From positions 1 through 64,000 of the forward strand of contig JASHOH010000169.1 in assembly GCA_030041215.1 (NCBI GenBank): a stretch of 64,000 bases of DNA. Reading direction: 5' to 3'. The position numbers and the translations under genes were made by a program. This DNA is from Candidatus Sulfotelmatobacter sp. (GTDB lineage: Bacteria; Acidobacteriota; Terriglobia; Terriglobales; Acidobacteriaceae). The notes beneath the pieces are model-generated. The model saw only the letters and a program-made list of their open reading frames with translations, did no database searches and had not been told where the DNA came from. Below, piece after piece: positions 10,472 through 20,011 of the stretch (position 1 is the first letter of the stretch; every line of letters begins with the position of its first letter).

Positions 10472-10506
10472 GCGGACGCGAAAACCTCGGTCGCGTCCGT
10501 TTTTTC
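10472..10506 (+). terminator. Rho-independent terminator-like hairpin
   Basis: GGACGCGA-AAACCTCGG-TCGCGTCC followed by GTTTTTT. Confidence 0.7.
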
Positions 10507-10677
10507 TCTTGTCATCCTGGGCAAGCTTCCTTTTCAACCACCACCTAATTTCTTCCCCATGATGTTCAATCCGGTTCCTCCCTGTGCAAAAGTACCAACA
10601 TTTTGTCTATCGCTAGTCTCAAAATGACGCTATAGTTTGAACGCTCAGCGATTCCTCTCGACAACTGACCTGAACTG

Positions 10678-12039
10678 ATGGCGCGGAAAAGCGGTTCCAC
10701 CATCGTGCAGGAAGAGTTGTACCCAGCCGGCGCAAACTATCAGCGCGAAGATTCGCCGCGCGAAGAACTCGACGACGCGCGCCTGATCGATCTCGATGTG
10801 GATGAGGAATCTCCCTTTCTGCGCGGGCAAAGGCGCATCCCAGCCCGCCGAAGTTCGCTTCCGAAAAAAACCGCAACCCGATTGCTGTGGAGTGCGGCAG
10901 CGGCGGCGATTGTGTGCGCCGCCGGATTGGCCGCCGCCGGCCTTTATCGCTACGGCGAGCGCTCCTGGCGTTTCCGCGTGGAATCGAGCGACGACATCGA
11001 GGTTACGGGCACGCAGAACGTGACCAAGGCGCAAATCATGGAAGTGATGGGCGCCGACATCGGCCGCAATATTTTCTTTGTTCCGCTGGCGCAGCAAAAA
11101 GCCCAACTGGAGGAGATTCCATGGGTCGAATCGGCCAGCGTAATGCGGTTCGTGCCCAATCGGCTCAAGATTCAAATTCACGAGCGCACTCCCATAGCGT
11201 TCGCGCGCGTAGGATCGCGAATTTTTCTGATCGATGCCGGCGGCACGCTGATGGAACTGCCTCCGAAGCGGAAGTATTCGTTTCCCGTGATTTTGGGGAT
11301 GAATCCGAGCGAGCCGCTTTCGACCCGCGCCCCGCGAATGAAGGTTTACATGCAGATGGTGCGCGAACTGGATGCCGGCGGCGCGCGCTATTCGCAGGAT
11401 TTGAGTGAAGTTGATCTTTCGGATCTGGAAGATGTGAAAGTACGGGTGAACGATCCAGTGGGCGATGTGCTGGTGCATCTGGGGTCGTCCGACTTTCTCG
11501 AGCGGTACAAGATTTATGTGACTCACGCCCAAGGCTGGCGGCAGCAGTTCCAGAAACTGGAGTCCGTCGATCTGCGCTATGAGAACCAGATCATTGTGAA
11601 TCCCGATGTGCCGCATGTGGCAAAGGCGACGCCGCTGAATCCGGCTGCGGCGAAAGCGGCTGCAGCCGCGGGCGTGAAGCCGGCGGCATTGATCACGCAC
11701 TTGCCCCATGACAAAGCCGTGCCCAAACCTGCCTTTGAGTTGAGCGAGAAGAAGCTCGACCCGAAAGCTGGGAGCAAGCTGCGAGTAAGGAAAGCCCTGG
11801 CGCATGCGGTTCGTTCCGGTAGCGCCGGCGTCCCGCCGAGTGTAGCGAAAGCGTCCTTGCCCTCAACGGGGCGGGCGAGACGCCCGTCCGAAAGCCGCCC
11901 AGATGGCGGCGCTACATCGGTTGCTCCGGCGGCCAAATCCGCGCCGGCTAAGCCGGCGGTCAGCGAGCAAAAACCAGCACCCGGTCAGAAACCAAGTCCG
12001 GCAATTGGCAAAGATCAGGCAGGATTATCGAGCCACTGA
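10678..12039 (+). CDS. ftsQ: Cell division protein FtsQ with a long Ala/Pro-rich tail
   Basis: POTRA-like IEVTGTQNVTKAQIMEVMGADIGRNIFFVPLAQQKAQLEEIPWVESASVMRFVPNRLKIQIHERTPIAF; upstream of ftsA and ftsZ. Confidence 0.9.
   Translation: MARKSGSTIVQEELYPAGANYQREDSPREELDDARLIDLDVDEESPFLRGQRRIPARRSSLPKKTATRLLWSAAAAAIVCAAGLAAAGLYRYGERSWRFRVESSDDIEVTGTQNVTKAQIMEVMGADIGRNIFFVPLAQQKAQLEEIPWVESASVMRFVPNRLKIQIHERTPIAFARVGSRIFLIDAGGTLMELPPKRKYSFPVILGMNPSEPLSTRAPRMKVYMQMVRELDAGGARYSQDLSEVDLSDLEDVKVRVNDPVGDVLVHLGSSDFLERYKIYVTHAQGWRQQFQKLESVDLRYENQIIVNPDVPHVAKATPLNPAAAKAAAAAGVKPAALITHLPHDKAVPKPAFELSEKKLDPKAGSKLRVRKALAHAVRSGSAGVPPSVAKASLPSTGRARRPSESRPDGGATSVAPAAKSAPAKPAVSEQKPAPGQKPSPAIGKDQAGLSSH
11819..11915. 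repeat. Palindromic repeat inside the ftsQ coding sequence (family E)
   Basis: GTAGCGCCG (11819-11827) and CGGCGCTAC (11907-11915) as terminal inverted repeats; internal GGGCG...CGCCC stem. Confidence 0.6.
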
Positions 12040-12075
12040 GATTGTGAAATTTATCTTGATTTTGGGATTGTTTCA

Positions 12076-13308
12076 GTGTTCAGGGACTCTCAACTGATGG
12101 CGAATCAGCAGGGAAGTTTTCTAACAGCAATTGATGTGGGCAGCGCCAAGACTTGTGCCGTAATGGTCGAGGTCACTGACAATGGCCTGCGCTATCGCGG
12201 ACACGGCGTGGCCGAATCGCGCGGTTCGCGCAAAGGCGTCATTGTCGAGTTGGACAAGGCAGTGGCCGCAATTCAAAAGTCAGTCGAAACCGCCGAAGAC
12301 GTCGCCGGTGCTGCCGTCGAACACGCAATCGTTGGTATCGGTGGAGCACACGTTCGCGGGGCGAACAGCCATGGCGGCATTACTCTCGGCACCCGTCCTC
12401 GTGAAATCGGGAAGGACGAGATCAAGCAGGCAGTCGAGCGCGCCCGGGCCATTCCTTTGCCCGCTGATCGCGAAGTGCTCCATCTGTTGCCACAGGAATT
12501 CATTTTGGACGACCAGCCCGGCGTGCATGACCCGCTGGGAATGATGGCGGCACGCCTGGAAGTGCGAGTTCATCTTGTCACAGCCGCGGCCAGCGCAACC
12601 CAAAACGTAATCACGGCAGTCAACCGAGCGAGCGTGCATGTCGATGACACGGTGTTCGAGCCTCTCGCAGCAGCCGATTCGGTGTTGCGAACTGACGAGC
12701 GTGAGTTGGGTGTCTGCCTCGCTGACATCGGCGCGGGGTCGACCGAACTGATGGTGTTCATTCAAGGCGCAGTCGCCTTCACGGGCGTAATTCCAATTGG
12801 CGGCGATCACTTTACCAGCGATCTATCGGTTGGAATGTGTACGCCCCTTGCCGAAGCGGAGAAGATCAAGAAGGCGCACGGCAACGCGATCGTCACCTTG
12901 ATTCCGGAAGGGAACGAAGTTGAAGTGCCCTCAGTCGGAGATCGTCCGTCGCGCCTGCTGCCGCAGCGGCTCGTCGCGGAAATTCTCGAGCCGCGTGCGC
13001 GCGAGCTGTTTGAAATGATGCGCGACACTTTGCGGCAAAGTGGCACGTTCGACTCTTGCCTGGCAGGCTTTGTTCTTTGCGGAGGCGGCTCCCGGCTGCC
13101 GGGAATTTTCGATGTGGCTGAATCGGCGTTGCGGCGTCCTGTGCGTTTGTCGTGGCCTACACCGTTGGCGAAAATGCCCGCCGCCCTCGCAGAACCGGAA
13201 TTTGCGACCGTGCTTGGCATGGTTGCGTACGGACAGCGCGCGCGTATGGCCCGCGGCTTTCAGGCCGACCGTTGGGGATCGAAATTGAAAGCGATATTAG
13301 TGGGATAG
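12076..13308 (+). CDS. ftsA: Cell division protein FtsA
   Basis: TAIDVGSAKTCAVMVE...LADIGAGSTELMVFIQGAVAFTGVIPIGGDHFTSDLS...GFVLCGGGSRLPGI. Confidence 0.97.
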   Translation: MFRDSQLMANQQGSFLTAIDVGSAKTCAVMVEVTDNGLRYRGHGVAESRGSRKGVIVELDKAVAAIQKSVETAEDVAGAAVEHAIVGIGGAHVRGANSHGGITLGTRPREIGKDEIKQAVERARAIPLPADREVLHLLPQEFILDDQPGVHDPLGMMAARLEVRVHLVTAAASATQNVITAVNRASVHVDDTVFEPLAAADSVLRTDERELGVCLADIGAGSTELMVFIQGAVAFTGVIPIGGDHFTSDLSVGMCTPLAEAEKIKKAHGNAIVTLIPEGNEVEVPSVGDRPSRLLPQRLVAEILEPRARELFEMMRDTLRQSGTFDSCLAGFVLCGGGSRLPGIFDVAESALRRPVRLSWPTPLAKMPAALAEPEFATVLGMVAYGQRARMARGFQADRWGSKLKAILVG

Positions 13309-13383
13309 TCGCGAGCTGCGAGTTTGGAGTGCGAGCACCGAGTTTCGGTTTTCTCGGCCTGCTTTGCAGACGTTCTTTTCGTT

Positions 13384-13422
13384 CTCTGCGGTCTAAGATT
13401 TTCAACTTCTTAAACCGCAGAG
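13384..13422. repeat. Inverted repeat of family D between ftsA and ftsZ
   Basis: CTCTGCGGT (13384-13392) / ACCGCAGAG (13414-13422). Confidence 0.6.
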
Positions 13423-13483
13423 GCCGCCAAGAACCGCCGCAAAGATCGCAAAGCGGAGGCCAATCTAAGCCGTTTGGAGAATT

Positions 13484-14743
13484 ATGAAAAACGATTCCAG
13501 CATTCGCATCAGCTTCAACGAGGAGCCAATTAACGACGCCAAGATCAAAGTACTCGGAGTTGGCGGCGGTGGCGGCAATGCGGTCAATCGCATGATCGAT
13601 GCCGGGGTTGAAGGCATCGAGTTCATCGCGGCCAATACCGACCTGCAGGCGCTGCGCCTGTCGCGCGCGCCGATGAAGCTCCAGCTCGGGGTGAAGCTGA
13701 CGAATGGCCTGGGCGCAGGTGCCAATCCCGAAGTCGGGCGCAAGGCGGCGCTTGAAGACTCCGACAAGATCATTGAGGCGCTCGAGGGCGCTGACATGGT
13801 TTTTGTCACGACCGGCCTCGGCGGCGGTACCGGCACAGGCGCTGCCCCGATCATTGCGTCCCTCGCCAGTGAAATGGGCGCGCTCACCGTGGCCGTTGTT
13901 ACCAAGCCATTTTCCTTCGAAGGCAAGCGCCGCATGAAGCAGGCCGAGAAAGGCATCGAAGAGCTGATGGAATCGGTCGACACCACCATCGTAATTCCCA
14001 ACGAAAAGCTCCTCGCGGTAGCCGAGAATGCGGGCTTCTTCGAATCGTTCCGCATCGCCGACGACATTCTGCGGCAGGGTGTGCAGGGAATCTCCGACAT
14101 CATCACCATTCCCGGCATCATCAATCGCGACTTCGCCGATGTAAAGACCATCATGGCCCGCATGGGTTATGCCGTTATGGGCACGGCGACCGCCAGCGGA
14201 AAAGACCGCGCCATCGAGGCCGCGCAGCGGGCCATTGCGTCTCCGCTGCTGGAAGCGGGCGCGATCGATGGTGCGCGCGGCATTTTGATCAACATCACTG
14301 GTTCGGCATCGCTGAAGCTGGCCGAAGTGCAGCAGGCCTGTACCATTATCCAAACCGCCGCGCATGAGGACGCGAACATTATTTTCGGCGCGGTCATGGA
14401 CGAGAAAATGAAAGATGCGGTCAAGATCACCGTAATTGCGACCGGCTTCCGCGAAGTGGAACGGCACCAGTTCAGGCGCGAAGAATCTCACGCGTCATTC
14501 GCAAACAGTCACGACGATGCCATGAGTTTTCCCGAGACTGTGCCGGCCCAAGAATTTCCCGAATCCGCAGATCCTATGCCCATCGAAGAACGGCCGGCTA
14601 CGAATGCGAACCCATTTGCAACGGCTCATCCGGAGGCCGAGGTGATTACCCTCGATACCATGCGCAGCTCCATGGTAGCGAACTTCGAGCAGGACGACCT
14701 GGATGTGCCTGCATTCATGCGCAAACGCGGCGATGTGATGTGA
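13484..14743 (+). CDS. ftsZ: Cell division protein FtsZ
   Basis: [18 protein letters not shown]...[22 protein letters not shown]-terminal [12 protein letters not shown]. Confidence 0.98.
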   Translation: MKNDSSIRISFNEEPINDAKIKVLGVGGGGGNAVNRMIDAGVEGIEFIAANTDLQALRLSRAPMKLQLGVKLTNGLGAGANPEVGRKAALEDSDKIIEALEGADMVFVTTGLGGGTGTGAAPIIASLASEMGALTVAVVTKPFSFEGKRRMKQAEKGIEELMESVDTTIVIPNEKLLAVAENAGFFESFRIADDILRQGVQGISDIITIPGIINRDFADVKTIMARMGYAVMGTATASGKDRAIEAAQRAIASPLLEAGAIDGARGILINITGSASLKLAEVQQACTIIQTAAHEDANIIFGAVMDEKMKDAVKITVIATGFREVERHQFRREESHASFANSHDDAMSFPETVPAQEFPESADPMPIEERPATNANPFATAHPEAEVITLDTMRSSMVANFEQDDLDVPAFMRKRGDVM

Positions 14744-15136
14744 ACACAACGATGGATTCACCGCGGAATCATAGAATGTTCTAACCGTTGGAACGTGCAC
14801 GTGCGAATGTTGAGCGTGAAAAGTGCAAGGTTTTGGTCGACAACCTGAGCCAAAAGGCGCAAAAGTTTGCGCATTGCCCGTATCTTTTTGGTTAAGGTGG
14901 AACTGTTACGGCAGCCTGTTAGACTAAAGTGATTTGCGAGTAAGTGCTTGTTTCTTAATAAATTAGTTTGGAAGCCTAAGTTTTATCAAAGAATTACTTT
15001 CTTGTTGCCTGAAACGGCGCAACTCCAGTACTATCGCGGAGTTGGCCGGGTTTGACGGCGTGGGGCAACGGCTGGCATTGTTCTTGCATTTAGTTTAGAG
15101 AAATCCGGGAACCCGGGGTCGAGGGAACACTCGAAC

Positions 15137-16372
15137 ATGGTGGGGAATCGCCTTCTTCGTCTTGTTGCGCCGGCGGTGGTTTTTTGGTTGGCTCCGGCTG
15201 TTTGGGCAGCGCACGTCGACACTCGGGCGCTCACCACGCACAAAGCCAAATCCACAAAATTAAGTGAGACGCAGCGCACGCGGCGACACATGCGCCATTT
15301 GGCCAGCAGCCGGCGCACGACGCAGACGGCGGCGCCGCATGCGACTTTGACACGCACCTCTGTACCCGCGCGCCGTCATGGTTATCATGAGCGATTTTTC
15401 ATGAGTTCCTTCGCCGACGGAATCGGAGCTGGCGACCTCAGCGAAGGCGAAGATCCGCTCGTGCGCCAGGCCGCGGTTGATGCCCTCGGAAACATGAATG
15501 GCACCGTGGTCGCGATCGAGCCCACCAGCGGCCGCGTTCTGGCCATGGTGAATCAGAAGCTGGCTCTATCGAGCGGAGCGCAGCCTTGCTCGACCATCAA
15601 GCTGGCCGTTGCCCTCGGGGCTTTGAATGAGGGGTTGATCTCGAAAGAAACCGAAGTTTCCCTTGGCGGGCGCAGCCGCATGAACCTGACCGATGCTCTG
15701 GCTCATTCGAACAACGCTTACTTTGAGTCCCTTGGCCGCAAGCTGGGATTCGAAAAGGTCGCCTACTATGCTCACGAGTATGGCCTGGGCGAACTTGCCG
15801 GCTACGACATTCCCGGCGAGCAGTTGGGCGAGTATCCCGAGGAAGTGATTCCAGAGAAGCTCGGCGGTGTCGGCAAAATGTGTTCATTTGGCGAAGGCAT
15901 TTCTATGACGCCTTTGCAGTTGGGTGCGCTCGTTTCAGCCATCGCCAACGGCGGAACGCTCTATTACCTCCAGCATCCGACCACTCCGGAAGAGGTCGCG
16001 AGTTTTCAGCCGCGCGTCAAGCGCCAACTCGATATCGCCCCTCTGATTCCTGAACTTTCAGACGGCATGGCCGGCGCTGTACTGTACGGTACTGCCCGAC
16101 GGCTCGGTCTAAACTTCAATGAAGAAGAAATTCTGGGCAAGACCGGAACTTGCTCCCATGAAGGCACACGCTTCGGTTGGTTCGCTTCCTACGCTAACAC
16201 CACAGTCGGCCGCATCGTAGTCGTCGTCTTCCTCGAGGGTGGGCGGCCCACGTTTGGTCCCAAGGCGGCTGAGATTGCCGGGCTGATGTATCGCAATCTC
16301 TACGACCACAATTTCTTTATGGCCGGAACACCGCAGCCTGTTGAGACGAAAGCGGTCGGCACCAGCCAGTAA
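15137..16372 (+). CDS. Penicillin-binding transpeptidase domain protein
   Basis: STIK (SxxK), SNN (SxN), KTGTC (KTG) motifs; GEGISMTPLQLGALVSAIANGG. Confidence 0.85.
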   Translation: MVGNRLLRLVAPAVVFWLAPAVWAAHVDTRALTTHKAKSTKLSETQRTRRHMRHLASSRRTTQTAAPHATLTRTSVPARRHGYHERFFMSSFADGIGAGDLSEGEDPLVRQAAVDALGNMNGTVVAIEPTSGRVLAMVNQKLALSSGAQPCSTIKLAVALGALNEGLISKETEVSLGGRSRMNLTDALAHSNNAYFESLGRKLGFEKVAYYAHEYGLGELAGYDIPGEQLGEYPEEVIPEKLGGVGKMCSFGEGISMTPLQLGALVSAIANGGTLYYLQHPTTPEEVASFQPRVKRQLDIAPLIPELSDGMAGAVLYGTARRLGLNFNEEEILGKTGTCSHEGTRFGWFASYANTTVGRIVVVVFLEGGRPTFGPKAAEIAGLMYRNLYDHNFFMAGTPQPVETKAVGTSQ

Positions 16373-16577
16373 CCTGCCTTCTTTGTCAGGGCCGTCCTTA
16401 ATCTCATCCACGGCACGCCGGGACCCACTTCATCGGTCTCGCCCGGCCTGTGCCATTTCCCCTTCCCGAAATTACAGACTTCTCACACAGAAAATTCCAA
16501 CCCTGCCGATTATCTAACCTGGGGAATTATGTCCGCAGGAAACCCTGTGGCCCCATTCGTCCAGTGTCGAGAGCTGC

Positions 16578-18080
16578 ATGCCACCGGCTTCCCTCATCCT
16601 ATCGGACAGATTCCACGCTGCCGGGCAAATCTACATCGGAGCGGCCATTATCGCAGCGCTAGTATTCTCTTTACTTGCTCTCAAGAAGTTAGGAAACAGC
16701 ACGGCAATTGCCTCATTACTTGCCGGCAAATTCAGAGATCTTCGAAAAAGCGATCACGGCAACACTGCCCGCGAACGCGAGTTGTACTTCCAGTCCATGG
16801 CTGAAGCTGCACCCGACATCATCTGGACCGCGACGCCCGATGGTTCCGACGACTACTTTAACCAAAGAATGTTCGATTACACCGGGATGACCCTTGAGCA
16901 ATTGCGCGGTTCCGGCTGGACTGCAATCGTCCATCTCGATGATTTGCAGACGTGTCTGACCAAGTGGGAAAATGCGCGCCGCATGGGCACTCCCTACGAC
17001 ATGGAATATCGTTTGCGCCGGGCAGATGGCAACTACCGCTGGTTCATCGTGCGCGGCAACCCCATTCGCAATTCCGAGGGCAAAATCGTGAAATGGTTCG
17101 GCACTTGCACCGACATCGAAAACCAGAAGCAGAACCAGCAGATTCTGGAGGAGCAGGTCCTTGAACGAACCATGCAATTGGAAGACATGAACCGGCGGCT
17201 GCAGGATGAAATGGCGGAGAAAGACTTCGCTCGCCATCAGTTCGACGAGCAGAACGCAATCATGATGAGCGACCTGGAAAAACGCTCGGAGCGGGCAACC
17301 CTGCTGGCCAAAATGGGAGAGTTGCTGCAAAGTTGCGTAAGCCGTGATGAGGTGATCAAGGTCGCCTTGGGTTTTGCCCCCAAGATATTCCCCTCTGCCC
17401 GTGGGTTGCTAGCCTTGCTGAATTCTGCCCGGAACCTGGCCCAGGTAATAGGTTCGTGGAACGAATGCCAAATCTCCGCCTCCGAGTTTGACAGCAGCGC
17501 ATGTTGGGCATTGCGCACGACCCACCCGCATCTGGTGCCGGCAGGGGACGCCACGGCGCGCTGCCCTCATGCCTCAGGGATATCGGGGTCATACATCTGC
17601 ATCCCGATCCTGGCGCAGGGAGAAACCTTGGGCATTCTCCATCTTCAAGCCACGACGGATGGTCAGCTGGAATCGGCGGAGCTCTCATTTAGAACTACGT
17701 TCGCAGGGCAAGTGGGGTTGTCCATTGCCAACATCCGCCTTCAGGAAAAACTCCTCATTCAATCCGTGCGGGATCCCTTGACAGGCCTCTATAACCGGCG
17801 CCACATGGACGAGTTGCTGGAGCGGGAAGTGCGGCGTGCCAGCCGTGGCGGCTATTCATTGGGTATTCTCATGATCGATCTCGATCATTTCAAGAATTTC
17901 AATGACACTTACGGTCACGAGGCTGGCGACGCCATTTTGCGCGAGACCGCTTCCCTGCTTGTCAGGTGTGTGAGAGCTGAGGACTTCATTTTCCGCTTTG
18001 GGGGAGAAGAATTTGTAAACCTGCTGCCTACCGCAAATCTGCGAGCCTCACAGAAACGAGAGGGGAACACTTGCGCATAA
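16578..18080 (+). CDS. PAS-GAF-GGDEF diguanylate cyclase, N-terminal part (frame breaks inside GGDEF)
   Basis: PAS (DIIWTATPDGSDDYFNQRMFDYTGMT), GAF, and DPLTGLYNRRHMDELLEREVRRA...LMIDLDHFKNFNDTYGHEAGD...FRFGGEEFVNLLP. Confidence 0.85.
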   Translation: MPPASLILSDRFHAAGQIYIGAAIIAALVFSLLALKKLGNSTAIASLLAGKFRDLRKSDHGNTARERELYFQSMAEAAPDIIWTATPDGSDDYFNQRMFDYTGMTLEQLRGSGWTAIVHLDDLQTCLTKWENARRMGTPYDMEYRLRRADGNYRWFIVRGNPIRNSEGKIVKWFGTCTDIENQKQNQQILEEQVLERTMQLEDMNRRLQDEMAEKDFARHQFDEQNAIMMSDLEKRSERATLLAKMGELLQSCVSRDEVIKVALGFAPKIFPSARGLLALLNSARNLAQVIGSWNECQISASEFDSSACWALRTTHPHLVPAGDATARCPHASGISGSYICIPILAQGETLGILHLQATTDGQLESAELSFRTTFAGQVGLSIANIRLQEKLLIQSVRDPLTGLYNRRHMDELLEREVRRASRGGYSLGILMIDLDHFKNFNDTYGHEAGDAILRETASLLVRCVRAEDFIFRFGGEEFVNLLPTANLRASQKREGNTCA

Positions 18081-18331
18081 GAATGAAAGAACTCACAGTA
18101 GTTCATCAGGGCACATCAATGGGAATGCTAACGATTTCCGTGGGCGTGGCTGTGTTTCCTCAAGATGGCATGTCGCCCAAAGAGTTGATGACTGCCGTCG
18201 ATGCCGCGTTGTATGAGGCGAAGCGGGCCGGCCGGGACCAGGTTGCAGTCGCTTCGCCCAACACGGCTCAGGAGTCGCCCCCGCCTGCGGCAGGAAGTGC
18301 GTCGGCAATCGGGATTACTACACAAATCTAA
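18071..18331 (+). pseudogene. C-terminal end of the GGDEF domain in another frame
   Basis: LRIRMKELTVVHQGTSMGMLTISVGVAVFPQDGMSPKELMTAVDAALYEAKRAGRDQVAVA is the normal end of a GGDEF domain. Confidence 0.8.
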
Positions 18332-18403
18332 TTCTTGGCTTTGCGCTCGTCACGTTCAACGACCCCATCCTTGATATGGACGATGCGGTGCGCGTTCCCC
18401 GCA
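18331..18403 (-). pseudogene. 3'-terminal remnant of an ABC transporter ATPase gene
   Basis: Minus-strand reading [21 protein letters not shown]; 57/63 nt identity with the 3' end of the ATPase gene at 20019-20081. Confidence 0.75.
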
Positions 18404-18411
18404 CCCCGCCT

Positions 18412-19998
18412 CTAATCCCATATCTTGAAGTGCGGCCACGCTTCCGCTAGCGGCGCTTTGAGGCCGTGGCAGACGAGAATGGTGTAGTGCTCCCAGCCCA
18501 TCGTAAACGGCTGATCAACTTTTGGGCCCTGCTCAACGCTGCTGCACGAGTATTGCGCGTCGTCGAGATTCCAATTCAGCATGATCAGGCTCTCACCGTT
18601 GTACTGGCGAAATCCCCAGTAATAGTAATTCTGGTGAGCGCTAATTGATTTGGGCAATCCGTAACGGGACCCGAAGAAGTCGATGGCGCCAGCGGAGCCG
18701 TAATTCCCCGCGAGAATCGCGGTTTTGGCGCGCTCGTCCGGCGGCATGGCGTTGTAAACCTGGGCGACCTGAGCCACCATCTCCGGCCAGCCGAACTCGT
18801 CCGCAAAGTGCTGCGGTAACTCGCTGCTCATGTGAGTTTCGGTTCGAGTGAGGCCGACACCCAGAGCGTCCATGTAAGCAGCTATCTTAGCGGGTGGAAG
18901 AATCGGCAGAACCAGTGGGGCGGCTATGGTTCCGAGCATGGCGAGGGCGATTGGGAACGCAACTTTCGCCCAGCGCAGGCGCGCATGCAGATCGATGAAT
19001 TTCTCCCAGAACACTCCGCCGGCGGCGAACAGCATGGGGTAGATGGGGGCGAGGTAATAGTCCTTAGCATGAAGAGCCATCATGATGGCCAGAAACACCA
19101 GGTAGGTAGTGCCCAATACGCGGTAGCGGCGGCCGTCCCGGTGAAAGAGCACGAAGCCCAGTCCGGCAATCCAAACTAACGCGCTAAGCGGCAACAGCAT
19201 CATGATTTGCTGCTTCAAGAACGGCAGCGGTGGCAACTCGACATTCTTGTGAATTTTTCTCACGTTGCTCAGATCGACCCACGTAGCGAAACCGTGCCGA
19301 TATTGCCAGATGAGATTGGGCACACTGAGCAGAAAAATGATGCCCGCCGCCATCCAGAGCCAGCGCGTGCGAAACAGCCTCCGCCCTGAAGTCAACAGCA
19401 GACCCGCGAGCAAAGCGATCAGGAAAAATGCTGTGGAGTGCTTGTTCTCGAGACCTAATCCCATGAGCACTCCGACCCAAATGAGCAGTTCGGGCCGCGA
19501 CAGATTGTTCGCGCGCAGCAGCAAGTAGACTGTGCCCATCCAGAAGAGGGGCTCGAAAGGATTCATCGAGAAGCGTGTTGCGTTGCCCAGGATGACGGGA
19601 GCTACAAGCACTGATAGAGACGCCAGTAAGACTGCGAAGAGTTTGCCGCCCAGCTCTTGGGCGATCAATCCGGTGATCAGGATTTCGAGGGCGAACGCCA
19701 GTGCGGGGAAGAATCGAATTGCGTGTAGTGAATATCCGAACAGAAATGTTTGTACGTGGAGGAGAAACGGCGCCAAAGGCGCGAGGTCGACATACCCCCA
19801 ATCAAGATGATGTGAGAGCGCCAAATAGTAAAGTTCGTCGCGAAAATATCCATATCCGCCGTTGGTGACCATCTGCACGGCGATGGCGACAGCCGCCAAT
19901 AGCCACGCGGGTAAAATATCTGAGGAAAACCAGGAAAGGTTGGTTGAGTCAAGCCCGAGCGCTGCCGGGATGAGATCTGGATGTTCTCCAGCGTTCAT
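18412..19998 (-). CDS. Glycosyltransferase family 39-like (ArnT/PMT) membrane protein
   Basis: YGYFRDELYYLALSHHLDWGYVDLAPLAPFLL...; many TM segments; ATG at 19998. Confidence 0.85.
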   Translation of the reverse strand: MNAGEHPDLIPAALGLDSTNLSWFSSDILPAWLLAAVAIAVQMVTNGGYGYFRDELYYLALSHHLDWGYVDLAPLAPFLLHVQTFLFGYSLHAIRFFPALAFALEILITGLIAQELGGKLFAVLLASLSVLVAPVILGNATRFSMNPFEPLFWMGTVYLLLRANNLSRPELLIWVGVLMGLGLENKHSTAFFLIALLAGLLLTSGRRLFRTRWLWMAAGIIFLLSVPNLIWQYRHGFATWVDLSNVRKIHKNVELPPLPFLKQQIMMLLPLSALVWIAGLGFVLFHRDGRRYRVLGTTYLVFLAIMMALHAKDYYLAPIYPMLFAAGGVFWEKFIDLHARLRWAKVAFPIALAMLGTIAAPLVLPILPPAKIAAYMDALGVGLTRTETHMSSELPQHFADEFGWPEMVAQVAQVYNAMPPDERAKTAILAGNYGSAGAIDFFGSRYGLPKSISAHQNYYYWGFRQYNGESLIMLNWNLDDAQYSCSSVEQGPKVDQPFTMGWEHYTILVCHGLKAPLAEAWPHFKIWD

Positions 19999-20011
19999 TT
20001 TCCTGGAGAAG

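Noticed and set aside
10645-11805. 386-aa minus-strand ORF opposite ftsQ
   Set aside because: Shadow ORF; His/Arg-rich composition typical of antisense reading.
13157-14491. 444-aa minus-strand ORF opposite ftsZ
   Set aside because: Shadow ORF on the antisense strand of the strongly conserved ftsZ gene; no recognisable domains.
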